From Leptolyngbya sp. 'hensonii' (GTDB taxonomy: Bacteria; Cyanobacteriota; Cyanobacteriia; GCF-001939115): 64,000 nt of DNA. The stretch is from positions 124,001-188,000 of the forward strand of contig NZ_MQTZ01000042.1 of assembly GCF_001939115.1 (NCBI RefSeq). Reading direction: 5' to 3'. The notes beneath the pieces are model-generated. The model did no database searches, had not been told where the DNA came from, and saw only the letters and a list, made by a program, of their open reading frames with translations. Within the stretch, counting starts at the first letter, position 1; the number at the start of each line of letters is the position of its first letter. Both the position numbers and the translations under genes were made by a program. This document shows positions 46,318-54,902 of the stretch, piece by piece.

Positions 46318-47337
46318 CTAATCTAACAGCACCTCTTGAACCTCACGGCGGGGCGTAGGTTTGACCGCAGTTCCATAACCCAGGCGCAGAAGGAGTTGGG
46401 GAAAAGTCGATCGGCCCAGGATCTGGGTCAGTTGAGTCCGCAGGTGGGGGACTTCGATCGGCTGGTTCAGATACGAGACCGCAAGACCACTAGCCTGGGC
46501 CTGGAGTAAGACTCGTTCCAGGGCCTGACCGGCGGCTAACCAATCCTGGGGGGTGTCTTCGTCCGTATACAGGATTGCCAGTGCCGGAGAATGACGGGCC
46601 AGTTCCTGGTCTTTGGCAGCCTGGGCATTCCCCAGATCGAAGGTGCGAATCACTAAGGGACTGGCATAGGACAGTAAATCCCCAATCCCATGGGCATATC
46701 CTGGCATGCCATCCCGACTGCGGCTACGGTTGGCATGGATCCAGGCAGCCAGTTCCCGCCGGAAGTGAGCATTGGCCATTTGCAAGCGATCGCCTTCGGC
46801 AATCAACCCTGCGATCTTGGCTTGCTCCTCCCCATCCAGAACCAGCTCTAATCCCCCTCCTTCCTGGTTCGCTGCTGTGTGTAATGGCAAGAGCAAGGGT
46901 AGGGGCACCGGCTGTCCTGTAAAGATCTGGCGGTTGGTATGTCGCTGGAGAATCGCCTGAAATAGCGCTTCCTCTTCTGGGGTAGCGGTTTTCCAGCTCC
47001 CCGCACTGAGGCAAGCTAACCAATCTGGATTGGCTGGATCAGGGAACAGTTTCACCCGATCGGTATAGCCGAAATGCCAGAGAGCCACTCGCAGGTTAAA
47101 CAGGGCCGCCCCACAGCTGATGATCAACTCCCGATCCTGGGGATCAACCACCGGCAGAGCACGGCTGCGATCGGCATGGAGCTCTAGGGTTTCTCCCTGG
47201 ATCCGAAACAGCCAGGGCTGACTGTTGTGGCCTGATGGAGCCAGGATGGCGTAGCGCAACAGGAATTGCAACTGTTCCGCGATCGTCGCCATTCTGGGAA
47301 AGTCCAATTCTGAGATCGTCCATGCTTTTGTAGACAT
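46318..47337 (-). CDS. Acg-type nitroreductase family protein
   Basis: 339 aa. It resembles the two-domain Acg/nitroreductase group (ILAPSGHNSQPWLFRI near the N-terminus, DPQDRELIISCGAALFNLRVAL, a central RHTNRQIFTGQPVP block and a C-terminal VSYLNQPIEVP...PQLLLRLGYG segment). Mycobacterial Acg is an FMN-binding, hypoxia-induced protein without classic nitroreductase activity. The frame is open to 47502, but that part overlaps the usp gene, so ATG 47337 is used; no clear ribosome-binding site. It begins 22 bp after the usp stop, so the two form an operon. Confidence 0.85.
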   Translation of the reverse strand: MSTKAWTISELDFPRMATIAEQLQFLLRYAILAPSGHNSQPWLFRIQGETLELHADRSRALPVVDPQDRELIISCGAALFNLRVALWHFGYTDRVKLFPDPANPDWLACLSAGSWKTATPEEEALFQAILQRHTNRQIFTGQPVPLPLLLPLHTAANQEGGGLELVLDGEEQAKIAGLIAEGDRLQMANAHFRRELAAWIHANRSRSRDGMPGYAHGIGDLLSYASPLVIRTFDLGNAQAAKDQELARHSPALAILYTDEDTPQDWLAAGQALERVLLQAQASGLAVSYLNQPIEVPHLRTQLTQILGRSTFPQLLLRLGYGTAVKPTPRREVQEVLLD

Positions 47338-47359
47338 TGTTGATGTAGGAATAAGGGAT

Positions 47360-47902
47360 TTAGAGACCAGTTGATGGGGAATCTCCAGCAGAAAGTGCCT
47401 CAGACTGATGCAATGGCTGAGGAGTCTGGTGTTGCAGGGCCAACACAGCACAGGGGGCATGGTGCAACACATAGTTACTAACACTGCCCACCAGCAACTC
47501 ATTCAGCCCAGAATATCCCCGTCGTCCTACCATAATCAGGTCTGCCCCCCAGGAACGGGCTACCTCACAGAGGGTCTGACCGGGATCGCCCTGAACGCGA
47601 CTGGTTTCTACCTCAATGCCAACCGCTTTTGTTTGCTCAGCCAGAGATCGCAGCCATTCCATCTCCTGTTGATTGAAAGTCTCCATCTGGAGGGCATAGC
47701 TTTTCCAGGCTGCTTCATAGAGTTGGGGATAGATGTTGTCGGGCCGCAGAAACATCGGACTGGGATACCCTTCATTCGAGGGCGTCAGTACATGAAGCAA
47801 CAACAATTTGGCCTGGGTTAACTGGGCTAGGGAGATGGCAGCCTGCAGAACGCCTTCTTCCACCGCAAACTTGTCGATCGCGACCAGAATTTTCTGAAAC
47901 AT
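47360..47902 (-). CDS. Universal stress protein (UspA family)
   Basis: 180 aa. It begins MFQKILVAIDKFAVEEGVLQAAISLAQ and ends with the nucleotide-binding motif ADLIMVGRRGYSGLNELLVGSVSNYVLHHAPCAVLAL (G-2x-G-9x-G-S type), so ATP binding is expected. A 25-residue tail follows. GGGAG lies 6 bases before ATG 47902. Universal stress proteins often accompany nitroreductase-like genes in hypoxia regulons, for example in mycobacteria, as here. Confidence 0.93.
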   Translation of the reverse strand: MFQKILVAIDKFAVEEGVLQAAISLAQLTQAKLLLLHVLTPSNEGYPSPMFLRPDNIYPQLYEAAWKSYALQMETFNQQEMEWLRSLAEQTKAVGIEVETSRVQGDPGQTLCEVARSWGADLIMVGRRGYSGLNELLVGSVSNYVLHHAPCAVLALQHQTPQPLHQSEALSAGDSPSTGL

Positions 47903-47964
47903 AGGATTCTCCCGTCTTTGCTTACCGATATCCCTTTCCCGATTCTGCCTTCCCTGCTCCCTCT

Positions 47965-48250
47965 GGAGCATAGAGGTGGGTTAGGGGATCCCATGCCTGA
48001 ACTCCTCTATGAAACCCATCCCGGCCCCTGAGGGCCACCCTTCCCCAGAGCAGGGACTATTCATTCTGGGAAGGTAAAGAGCTTGAGCAAGGGATCTGGA
48101 TCGAGGCTTCAGGTCTGTGGGATCGATCGCTGTCCCTGCTGCATCTCAGCCCAGGCGATTGCTCCCCAGAGGGAAAGGGGCCACCCCTCCCAAGAGGGGA
48201 TCTCACAAATGGGAGGGGGCAGGAGAGGGGTGGGTTCTGTTGGGGCACCC
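47965..48250. repeat. GC-rich dispersed repeats in the usp-ppsA gap
   Basis: The 385-bp gap 47903-48287 contains no ORF that I trust. It holds two blocks of the inverted-repeat family: GGTGGGTTAGGGGATCC ... ACCCATCCCGGCCCCTGAGG (about 47968-48040) and GGGGCCACCCCTCCCAAGAGGGG ... GAGAGGGGTGGGTTC (about 48176-48238). No clear terminator for ppsA was seen. Confidence 0.6.
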
Positions 48251-48287
48251 AGGCAGAGCCTGGGCGCGAGGGAGGGGCCAGGAGAAG

Positions 48288-50732
48288 CTATTTCGCCTGC
48301 TGGGCCTCCACTTCAGCGATGTGGAGCAGGGTCTTCATTACCGAGTCGGGGTTGAGGCTAATGGAATCGATACCCAGTTCTACCAGGAAGCGAGCAAACT
48401 CCGGATAGTCGCTGGGAGCCTGGCCACAGATGCCAATCTTGCGATCGTACTGTTTGGCCGTGGCGATCGCCTGTTCTACCATCCGCTTCACTGCTTCATC
48501 CCGTTCATCAAACAGATGTGCCACCAGCGCAGAATCCCGATCCAATCCCAGGGTCAGTTGGGTCAGGTCATTGGACCCAATGGAGAAGCCATCAAAGACC
48601 TCACTGAAGCGATCGGCCAGAATGACGTTGCTGGGCAGCTCGCACATCACATAGACCTGCAAACCATTTTGCCCCCGCACTAGGCCATTTTTGGCCATCT
48701 CGGCCAGAACCTGACGGCCCTCTTCGGGAGTTCGACAGAAGGGAATCATCAGAATCACATTGGTTAGGCCCATGTCGTTTCGGACCTGCTTCATGGCCTT
48801 ACATTCCAGAGAGAAGCCATCCCGATAGCGCTCATCGTAGTACCGAGAAGCTCCCCGCCAGCCAATCATGGGGTTTTCTTCCTTTGGCTCAAAATCACGT
48901 CCTCCGAGTAGGTTGGCATACTCATTGCTCTTGAAATCAGACATCCGCACCACAACTGGTTTGGGATAAAAGGCTGCTGCGATCGTGCCAATGCCCTGAG
49001 CCAGCTTATCCACGAAGAATTGAGCCTTATCTTCGTACTGAGCTGTGAGTTCCGCGATCTTGTAGCGGGCCAGTTCATCCTTCAGTTGATCAAAGTACAG
49101 CAGGGCCAGGGGGTGAGCCTGGATGTGATTGGCAATGATAAACTCCATGCGGGCCAGACCTACCCCATCATTGGGAATTGCTGAGAGGCTGAAGGCTTCT
49201 TCTGGATTGCCCACATTCATCAAGATCTGGGTACGGGTACGGGGCAGATTATCCAAAGTCATTTCATTGATCTGGAAGGGTAACAGACCGTCATAAACCC
49301 GGCCCTCTTCCCCTTCGGCGCAACAAACGGTGACTTCCTGCCCAGTTTTCAACGTGGTCGTCGCTGTGCCGCAACCGACGATCGCCGGAATTCCCATTTC
49401 ACGGGCAATGATGGCAGCGTGGCAGGTGCGGCCCCCCTGGTTGGTGACGATCGCACTGGCCTTCTTCATGATCGGTTCCCAATCCGGATCTGTCCGGTTG
49501 GTCACCAGCACTTCACCCGCATGGAATTGGTCAATCTTATGGACATCCAGAATCACTCTGGCCTTGCCCTGGCCAATCATCTCACCCACGGCCCGACCTC
49601 GAACCAAGACCGAGCCCTGCTCTTGCAGTTGGTAAGACCGCAGCACATTCCCTGCTTTCTGGGATTGCACCGTTTCCGGGCGAGCCTGAACAATAAACAG
49701 TTCTTCCGTCAAGCCATCCTTGGCCCACTCAATGTCCATCGGGGTGTAGCTTCCCCGCACTTTAGAGTAGTGGTCTTCAATCTCACAGGCCCATTGGGCC
49801 AGGGTAATCACTTCATCATCCTCCAGCGAGAACTGGCGGCGCTGCTCCGGCGAGACTGAGACATTCTTCGTAAACTTGGACCCACCCAGGTCATAGACCA
49901 TTTTGATTTCTTTGGTCCCCAGACGTTTGGCCAGGATGGGGCGGAACCCCTGCTTGAGGGTCGGTTTGAACACCAGAAATTCATCCGGGTTGACAGAGCC
50001 CTGCACCACATTCTCACCCAATCCATAGGCTGATGTAATCAATGCGGCATCTTTGAAGCCTGTTTCCGTATCGATCGAGAACATTACCCCAGAACAGGCC
50101 AGGTCAGATCGCACCATCTTCTGCACCCCCACAGATAGGGCCACTTCAAAATGGTCAAACCCTTTGATCTGGCGGTAGGAAATGGCTCGATCGGTGAAGA
50201 TGGAAGCGAAACACCGATGGCAGGATTCCAGCACATCCTGTACCCCATGGACATTCAGATAGGTTTCTTGCTGACCGGCAAAGCTCGCATCCGGCAGGTC
50301 TTCAGCCGTTGCGCTGGAACGTACCGCCACATCTGTTTCTGGGCCGTAGCGCTGGCAGAGGTTCCGATAGGCATGCACAATAGCCTCTTGTAACTCATCT
50401 GGGAATGGGGTTTGCAGGATCAACGATCGGGCCTGTTTCCCCACAGACCGCAGGCTATTGACATCTTCCACATCCAGGTCAGCAAACAGATGGCGCAGCT
50501 TTTCCTCTAATCCGGCAATTTCAATGAAATACCGATAGGCATAAGCCGTTGTCGCGAATCCATCTGGAACACTGATGCCCCGTGGTGTGAGCTGCTGCAG
50601 CATTTCTCCTAGAGAAGCATTTTTACCTCCGACCAGGGGAATATCTGTAATCCCGACTTCCTTGAACTGCAGTACAAATGCCTGTTCTTTTCGGGATGAG
50701 CTGACCTGGATATTATCGGTGATTTGTACCAT
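48288..50732 (-). CDS. ppsA: Phosphoenolpyruvate synthase
   Basis: 814 aa. It converts pyruvate, ATP and water to PEP, AMP and phosphate. The N-terminal nucleotide-binding domain begins GITDIPLVGGKNASLGEMLQ, with AVRSSATAEDLPDASFAGQQET. The phosphohistidine domain has the swivelling His in GGRTCHAAIIAREMGIPAIVG (His about 438). The C-terminal PEP-binding barrel has EFIIANHI, PVVVRMSDFKSNEY and MCELPSN. Being without an N-terminal split or regulatory AMP-kinase motif, it is PpsA, not pyruvate phosphate dikinase. GAGGAA precedes the ATG. It shares the CCTCA promoter module with pflB and pflA. Confidence 0.96.
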   Translation of the reverse strand: MVQITDNIQVSSSRKEQAFVLQFKEVGITDIPLVGGKNASLGEMLQQLTPRGISVPDGFATTAYAYRYFIEIAGLEEKLRHLFADLDVEDVNSLRSVGKQARSLILQTPFPDELQEAIVHAYRNLCQRYGPETDVAVRSSATAEDLPDASFAGQQETYLNVHGVQDVLESCHRCFASIFTDRAISYRQIKGFDHFEVALSVGVQKMVRSDLACSGVMFSIDTETGFKDAALITSAYGLGENVVQGSVNPDEFLVFKPTLKQGFRPILAKRLGTKEIKMVYDLGGSKFTKNVSVSPEQRRQFSLEDDEVITLAQWACEIEDHYSKVRGSYTPMDIEWAKDGLTEELFIVQARPETVQSQKAGNVLRSYQLQEQGSVLVRGRAVGEMIGQGKARVILDVHKIDQFHAGEVLVTNRTDPDWEPIMKKASAIVTNQGGRTCHAAIIAREMGIPAIVGCGTATTTLKTGQEVTVCCAEGEEGRVYDGLLPFQINEMTLDNLPRTRTQILMNVGNPEEAFSLSAIPNDGVGLARMEFIIANHIQAHPLALLYFDQLKDELARYKIAELTAQYEDKAQFFVDKLAQGIGTIAAAFYPKPVVVRMSDFKSNEYANLLGGRDFEPKEENPMIGWRGASRYYDERYRDGFSLECKAMKQVRNDMGLTNVILMIPFCRTPEEGRQVLAEMAKNGLVRGQNGLQVYVMCELPSNVILADRFSEVFDGFSIGSNDLTQLTLGLDRDSALVAHLFDERDEAVKRMVEQAIATAKQYDRKIGICGQAPSDYPEFARFLVELGIDSISLNPDSVMKTLLHIAEVEAQQAK

Positions 50733-50851
50733 GGCTTAATTCCTCAATTATGTTATGGCGGTTTTATGACAACCGCATTCTGAGGTAGAGGCAGGGTTCG
50801 TCTGTCCCTACCGATGCCCTAAGGCCGTTCTGTATCTAGCCTTACAATTCC

Positions 50852-50884
50852 GGTATAAAAGAACAATTTGAGGAAATTGTGAGG
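50852..50884 (-). promoter_or_regulatory. Candidate promoter/operator of ppsA: CCTCA-N6-CCTCA-N11-TATACC
   Basis: On the minus strand CCTCACAATTTCCTCA is followed by AATTGTTCTTT and TATACC (50857-50852), 120-152 bp upstream of the ppsA ATG. The 16-base box differs from the pflB copy at one base. It lies in the 435-bp divergent gap 50733-51167 with the pflA copy. Confidence 0.65.
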
Positions 50885-51064
50885 AAGGTTTTTGAAAGCC
50901 TGATTTGGCGGACCTGCAGGACACAAAAATTAAAGAGAGGCGTGGCAGGCAGGCTCAGTCTCAGGCCAATCTTGTTGCTGGGGCAATGGGGATATCCCTG
51001 GAACAACGCTCCATATAGCCCACCCTACAAGGCTACATAGGGAATTCATGACTTAAACTTATGC

Positions 51065-51097
51065 CTTCACAAGTTCCTCAGATTCTGTGCTTATAAC
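51065..51097 (+). promoter_or_regulatory. Candidate promoter/operator of pflA-adhE: CTTCA-N6-CCTCA-N11-TATAAC
   Basis: CTTCACAAGTTCCTCA (51065-51080), then GATTCTGTGCT and TATAAC (51092-51097), on the plus strand 71 bp before the pflA ATG. Spacing is identical to the pflB and ppsA copies. Confidence 0.65.
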
Positions 51098-51167
51098 CAA
51101 GAGGTAGAACACCTGAAGCATTTTCTGGCAATGGTTCCAACACCCTTTCCCCCTAAGAGGGAGGACT

Positions 51168-51935
51168 ATGCTGCACCCTGCCTTCCCGTCTATCTCTGCT
51201 CTTCCGATCGTCACTGGCCATGTCCACTCGATTGAAACCTGTGGTGCCGTAGATGGTCCAGGGTTGCGCTATGTCGTCTTTACCCAGGGATGCCCCCTGC
51301 GGTGCCTGTACTGCCACAACCCCGATTGCCGTGATTGGGTTGAGGGTCAGGTGCTCAGTGTGGACGATCTGATCAACGACATTCGGAACTACCTCCCCTA
51401 TTTGCATGCTCCAGGAGGGGTGACGATTAGTGGGGGGGAACCTCTGATGCAGCCTTACTTTGTGCGGGAGTTGTGCCGACGTTGTCAGGAAGAGTTGCAC
51501 TTACACACGGCCCTGGACACCTCTGGCTACGCCCAGATCCAAACCGTGCGGGATGTGGTCCGATTTGTGGATTTGGTTCTGCTGGACATCAAATCTTGGG
51601 ACCCCAAAACTTATGCCACAGTGACCCAGGTCTCCATCAGGCCCACTCTGGATGTTGCGAAATACCTGAGTGACATCCATAAGCCCACCTGGATTCGGTT
51701 TGTACTGGTCCCTGAGCTGACGGATGACCCAGACAATGTCAATGGTCTGGCAGACTTTGTGGCCACGTTGCAAAACGTAGAAAAGGTCGAGGTTCTGCCC
51801 TTTCATCAGATGGGCAAATACAAGTGGGAACAGATGGGTCTGGCTTATCCACTCAAGGACACGCCCATTCCCACACCGGACCAAATCCAGCAGGTGGTTG
51901 AAATCTTTCGCCGTCGAGGGTTGCAAGTTGGATAA
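51168..51935 (+). CDS. pflA: Pyruvate formate-lyase activating enzyme (radical SAM)
   Basis: 255 aa. It installs the glycyl radical on PflB using a 4Fe-4S cluster and S-adenosylmethionine. The cluster motif C-x3-C-x2-C is in GCPLRCLYCHNPDC (Cys42, 46, 49). It is followed by GGVTISGGEPLMQP, the SAM-binding GGEP motif, and TALDTSGY and DLVLLDIKSWDP. AGGGAGGA precedes ATG 51168. It is 81 bp ahead of adhE, forming a probable operon, and about 6 kb from pflB. Confidence 0.96.
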   Translation: MLHPAFPSISALPIVTGHVHSIETCGAVDGPGLRYVVFTQGCPLRCLYCHNPDCRDWVEGQVLSVDDLINDIRNYLPYLHAPGGVTISGGEPLMQPYFVRELCRRCQEELHLHTALDTSGYAQIQTVRDVVRFVDLVLLDIKSWDPKTYATVTQVSIRPTLDVAKYLSDIHKPTWIRFVLVPELTDDPDNVNGLADFVATLQNVEKVEVLPFHQMGKYKWEQMGLAYPLKDTPIPTPDQIQQVVEIFRRRGLQVG

Positions 51936-52016
51936 AATTCACCCCGATGCTCCATATAAAGCCCCTAATTTTGAACTTTGAACTTTTAAAGCTCTTTCCC
52001 GTCCCTCTATCTCCAA

Positions 52017-54689
52017 GTGATGACCATGAAAGTGACCAACGTTCAAGAACTGGAAGCCCTGATTCAGCGCGTCAAAACGGCCCAGGCCAAGTTTGCCCAC
52101 TACACCCAGGCGCAAGTGGACCAAATCTTCAAACGAGCTGCCCTAGCCGCTAACGCCGAACGGATTCCCCTGGCCAAACTGGCCGTAGCAGAAACAGGGA
52201 TGGGTGCGGTTGAAGACAAAGTGATCAAAAATCACTTCGCTTCCGAATACATCTACAACAAGTACAAGCATGAAAAGACGTGCGGTGTGATCGAAGAGGA
52301 TAAGTCCTTTGGGATTCAGAAAATTGCTGAGCCCGTCGGAATTCTGGCCGGTATCATTCCCACCACTAACCCAACCTCGACGGCTGTTTTCAAAGCCCTG
52401 ATCAGCCTCAAGACCCGGAACGCCATCATTTTTTCCCCCCATCCCCGAGCCAAAGCCGCCACGATCGCGGCGGCTCGCATCGTCCTCAATGCAGCAGTCG
52501 CTGCCGGTGCCCCGGAAGATATCATCGGCTGGATCGATGAACCAACCGTTGAACTCTCCCAGACCCTGATGCAGCATCCAGATATCAAATTGATCCTGGC
52601 CACTGGGGGACCGGGCATGGTAAAAGCGGCTTACTCTTCTGGTCATCCTTCTCTGGGGGTAGGCGCAGGCAACACCCCTGCTGTGATCGATGAAACAGCC
52701 CACATTCAGATGGCCGTCAGTTCTGTGCTCCTGAGCAAGACCTTTGACAACGGTATGATCTGTGCCTCAGAACAGTCTGTGGTCGTGGTTGATGCTGTCT
52801 ACGATCAGGTCAAACAGGAATTTCTCAATCGGGGAGCCTACTTCCTCAATCCGGAAGAGAAAGAGAAAGTTGGCCAGGTGATCCTGAAAGAAGGTCGAAT
52901 CAATGCTGCGATCGTTGGCCAATCCGTAGCGACCATTCTGCAACTGGCTGGGATTGATCCACACCATCGTCATGGGGCCGACATCCCCAAAGTGTTGATT
53001 GGGGAAGTCGAGGAGATTGGTCCGGAGGAGCCCTATGCCTATGAAAAGCTATCGCCCATTCTGGCCATGTACCGGGCGCAAGACTTCTCTGAAGCCGTGA
53101 CCAAGGCTGAGCAATTAATTAAGTTTGGAGGCTTGGGTCACACCTCTGTGCTCTATACCGCTCTGGCCAATCACGATCGCATTGCCCAGTTTGAGACCAC
53201 CCTTTCCACAGCCAGAGTCCTGATTAACACGCCGTCTTCCCAGGGGGCAATTGGGGATCTTTATAACTTCAAGCTGGATCCCTCTCTGACCCTGGGTTGT
53301 GGTACCTGGGGTGGCAACTCCATTTCCGAGAACGTCGCCCCCCACCACCTGCTCAACATCAAAACCGTCTCTGAGCGGCGGGAGAATATGCTTTGGTTTC
53401 GGGTGCCCCCGAAAATCTACTTCAAGTATGGGGCCCTGGCGATCGCCCTGCGGGAACTGGTGGGGCGGCAGCGGGCTTTCATCGTCACCGACAAACCCCT
53501 GTTTGAAATGGGAATGGCCGATAAGATCACGGACGTACTGGAAGACATGGGCCTCAAGTCTCAGGTTTTCTACAATGTCGAACCCGATCCATCGCTGGCT
53601 ACGGTGAAGCGAGGACTGGCAGAAATCAATGCCTTTAAGCCCGATGTCATCCTGGCGATCGGCGGCGGATCTCCCATGGACGCAGCCAAGGTGATGTGGC
53701 TGATGTACGAACAACCCAATGTGGATTTTGACGGACTGGCCACCCGCTTTATGGACATCCGGAAGCGGGTATACGAACTGGCTCCCCTGGGCCAGAAAGC
53801 CCTGATGGTGGCGATTCCCACCACTTCTGGGACGGGATCAGAGGTCACCCCCTTTGCGGTAGTCACCGACGATCGCACGGGCATCAAGTATCCCCTGGCC
53901 GACTATGCCCTGACGCCGAACATGGCGATCGTAGACCCGGAACTGGTGATGAAAATGCCGAAGAAGTTGACCGCTTACGGTGGCATCGATGCCCTCACCC
54001 ATGCCCTGGAAGCCTATGTTTCTGTCGTAGCCTCGGAATATACCAATGGCATGGCCCTGGAAGCCATTCGCCTGCTGATGAAATATCTCCCTGCTGCTTA
54101 TCAGGAAGGAGAAGCCAATCCCAAAGCGCGGGAGAAGGTCCACTACGCAGCCACGATGGCCGGGATGGCCTTTGCCAATTCGTTCCTGGGCATCTGCCAC
54201 TCCATGGCCCACAAACTCGGTTCCGTCTTCCATGTCCCCCATGGGCTGGCCAATGCCCTGCTCATTTCCCATGTCATCCGCTATAACGCCACGGATGTCC
54301 CTTTCAAGCAGGCCATTTTCCCCCAATATAAGTACCCCAATGCGAAGTGGCGCTATGCTCGCATCGCCGACTACCTGAGCCTGGGGGGAGATACGGAGGA
54401 GGAAAAAGTCGAACGCCTGATTACGGCGATCGAGACCTTGAAACAGCAAGTTGATATCCCGGCCACGATTAAGGATGTGCTGACGATCGACGATTCGACC
54501 TTCATGGATCAGGTGGAAGTTATGGCCGAGCAGGCGTTCGATGACCAGTGCACCGGCACTAACCCCCGCTATCCGTTGATCCGGGATCTGAAAGAAATGT
54601 ATGTCCTGGCTTACGGCGGGTATCACCTTGGGGAAATAACCTCTACCCAGCCTGCCTCGATTGCCAGCCTACTAGCACGGCAAGCTTAA
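52017..54689 (+). CDS. adhE: Bifunctional acetaldehyde/alcohol dehydrogenase AdhE
   Basis: 890 aa, full length. The N-terminal CoA-acylating acetaldehyde dehydrogenase domain (about 1-440; GIIPTTNPTSTAVFKAL, catalytic Cys in NGMICASEQS) is fused to a C-terminal iron-type alcohol dehydrogenase (about 455-870; GGGSPMDAAKVMW, TTSGTGSEVTPFAVVTDD, DALTHALEAYVS, HSMAHKLGSVFHVPHGLANAL with metal-binding His). It turns acetyl-CoA from PFL into ethanol, regenerating two NAD+. Several Met codons lie at the front (52017, 52020, 52026). It probably shares the pflA promoter. Confidence 0.97.
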   Translation: MMTMKVTNVQELEALIQRVKTAQAKFAHYTQAQVDQIFKRAALAANAERIPLAKLAVAETGMGAVEDKVIKNHFASEYIYNKYKHEKTCGVIEEDKSFGIQKIAEPVGILAGIIPTTNPTSTAVFKALISLKTRNAIIFSPHPRAKAATIAAARIVLNAAVAAGAPEDIIGWIDEPTVELSQTLMQHPDIKLILATGGPGMVKAAYSSGHPSLGVGAGNTPAVIDETAHIQMAVSSVLLSKTFDNGMICASEQSVVVVDAVYDQVKQEFLNRGAYFLNPEEKEKVGQVILKEGRINAAIVGQSVATILQLAGIDPHHRHGADIPKVLIGEVEEIGPEEPYAYEKLSPILAMYRAQDFSEAVTKAEQLIKFGGLGHTSVLYTALANHDRIAQFETTLSTARVLINTPSSQGAIGDLYNFKLDPSLTLGCGTWGGNSISENVAPHHLLNIKTVSERRENMLWFRVPPKIYFKYGALAIALRELVGRQRAFIVTDKPLFEMGMADKITDVLEDMGLKSQVFYNVEPDPSLATVKRGLAEINAFKPDVILAIGGGSPMDAAKVMWLMYEQPNVDFDGLATRFMDIRKRVYELAPLGQKALMVAIPTTSGTGSEVTPFAVVTDDRTGIKYPLADYALTPNMAIVDPELVMKMPKKLTAYGGIDALTHALEAYVSVVASEYTNGMALEAIRLLMKYLPAAYQEGEANPKAREKVHYAATMAGMAFANSFLGICHSMAHKLGSVFHVPHGLANALLISHVIRYNATDVPFKQAIFPQYKYPNAKWRYARIADYLSLGGDTEEEKVERLITAIETLKQQVDIPATIKDVLTIDDSTFMDQVEVMAEQAFDDQCTGTNPRYPLIRDLKEMYVLAYGGYHLGEITSTQPASIASLLARQA

Positions 54690-54771
54690 ACTGTTGGTTT
54701 GATCACGAGACGGTTCAAGGGTTTTAGAGACGTTTGACCTAACAAATTAGATTTGCCGTCCTACTACCGTA

Positions 54772-54801
54772 GGTAGAGGCGTTTCATGAAACGCCTCTAC
54801 C
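54772..54801. repeat. Perfect 30-bp palindrome (GTAGAGGCGTTTCATG family)
   Basis: GGTAGAGGCGTTTCA followed directly by its reverse complement. It stands about 100 bp upstream of the GH63-like gene. A degenerate half (TTTAGAGACGTTT) lies at 54722-54734. Same family as 9741-9774. Confidence 0.85.
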
Positions 54802-54902
54802 ACGTAACTCAGGAACTTCTCATGTTGGGTTCAGCCTATCCCTGGGATTCTTGCCAGATACTCCAGAGAGATCAGCCACAGTTGTTCTCCTGGAGTATCC
54901 CT

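Noticed and set aside
47338-47502. N-terminal extension of the nitroreductase frame
   Set aside because: It overlaps the usp coding region in another frame and does not resemble the family N-terminus; ATG 47337 fits better.
50863-50880. ACAATTT-GAGG-AAATTGT read as a separate palindromic operator
   Set aside because: It overlaps the CCTCA direct-repeat box of the ppsA module; the palindrome is not present in the pflB or pflA copies, so the direct repeat is the conserved feature.
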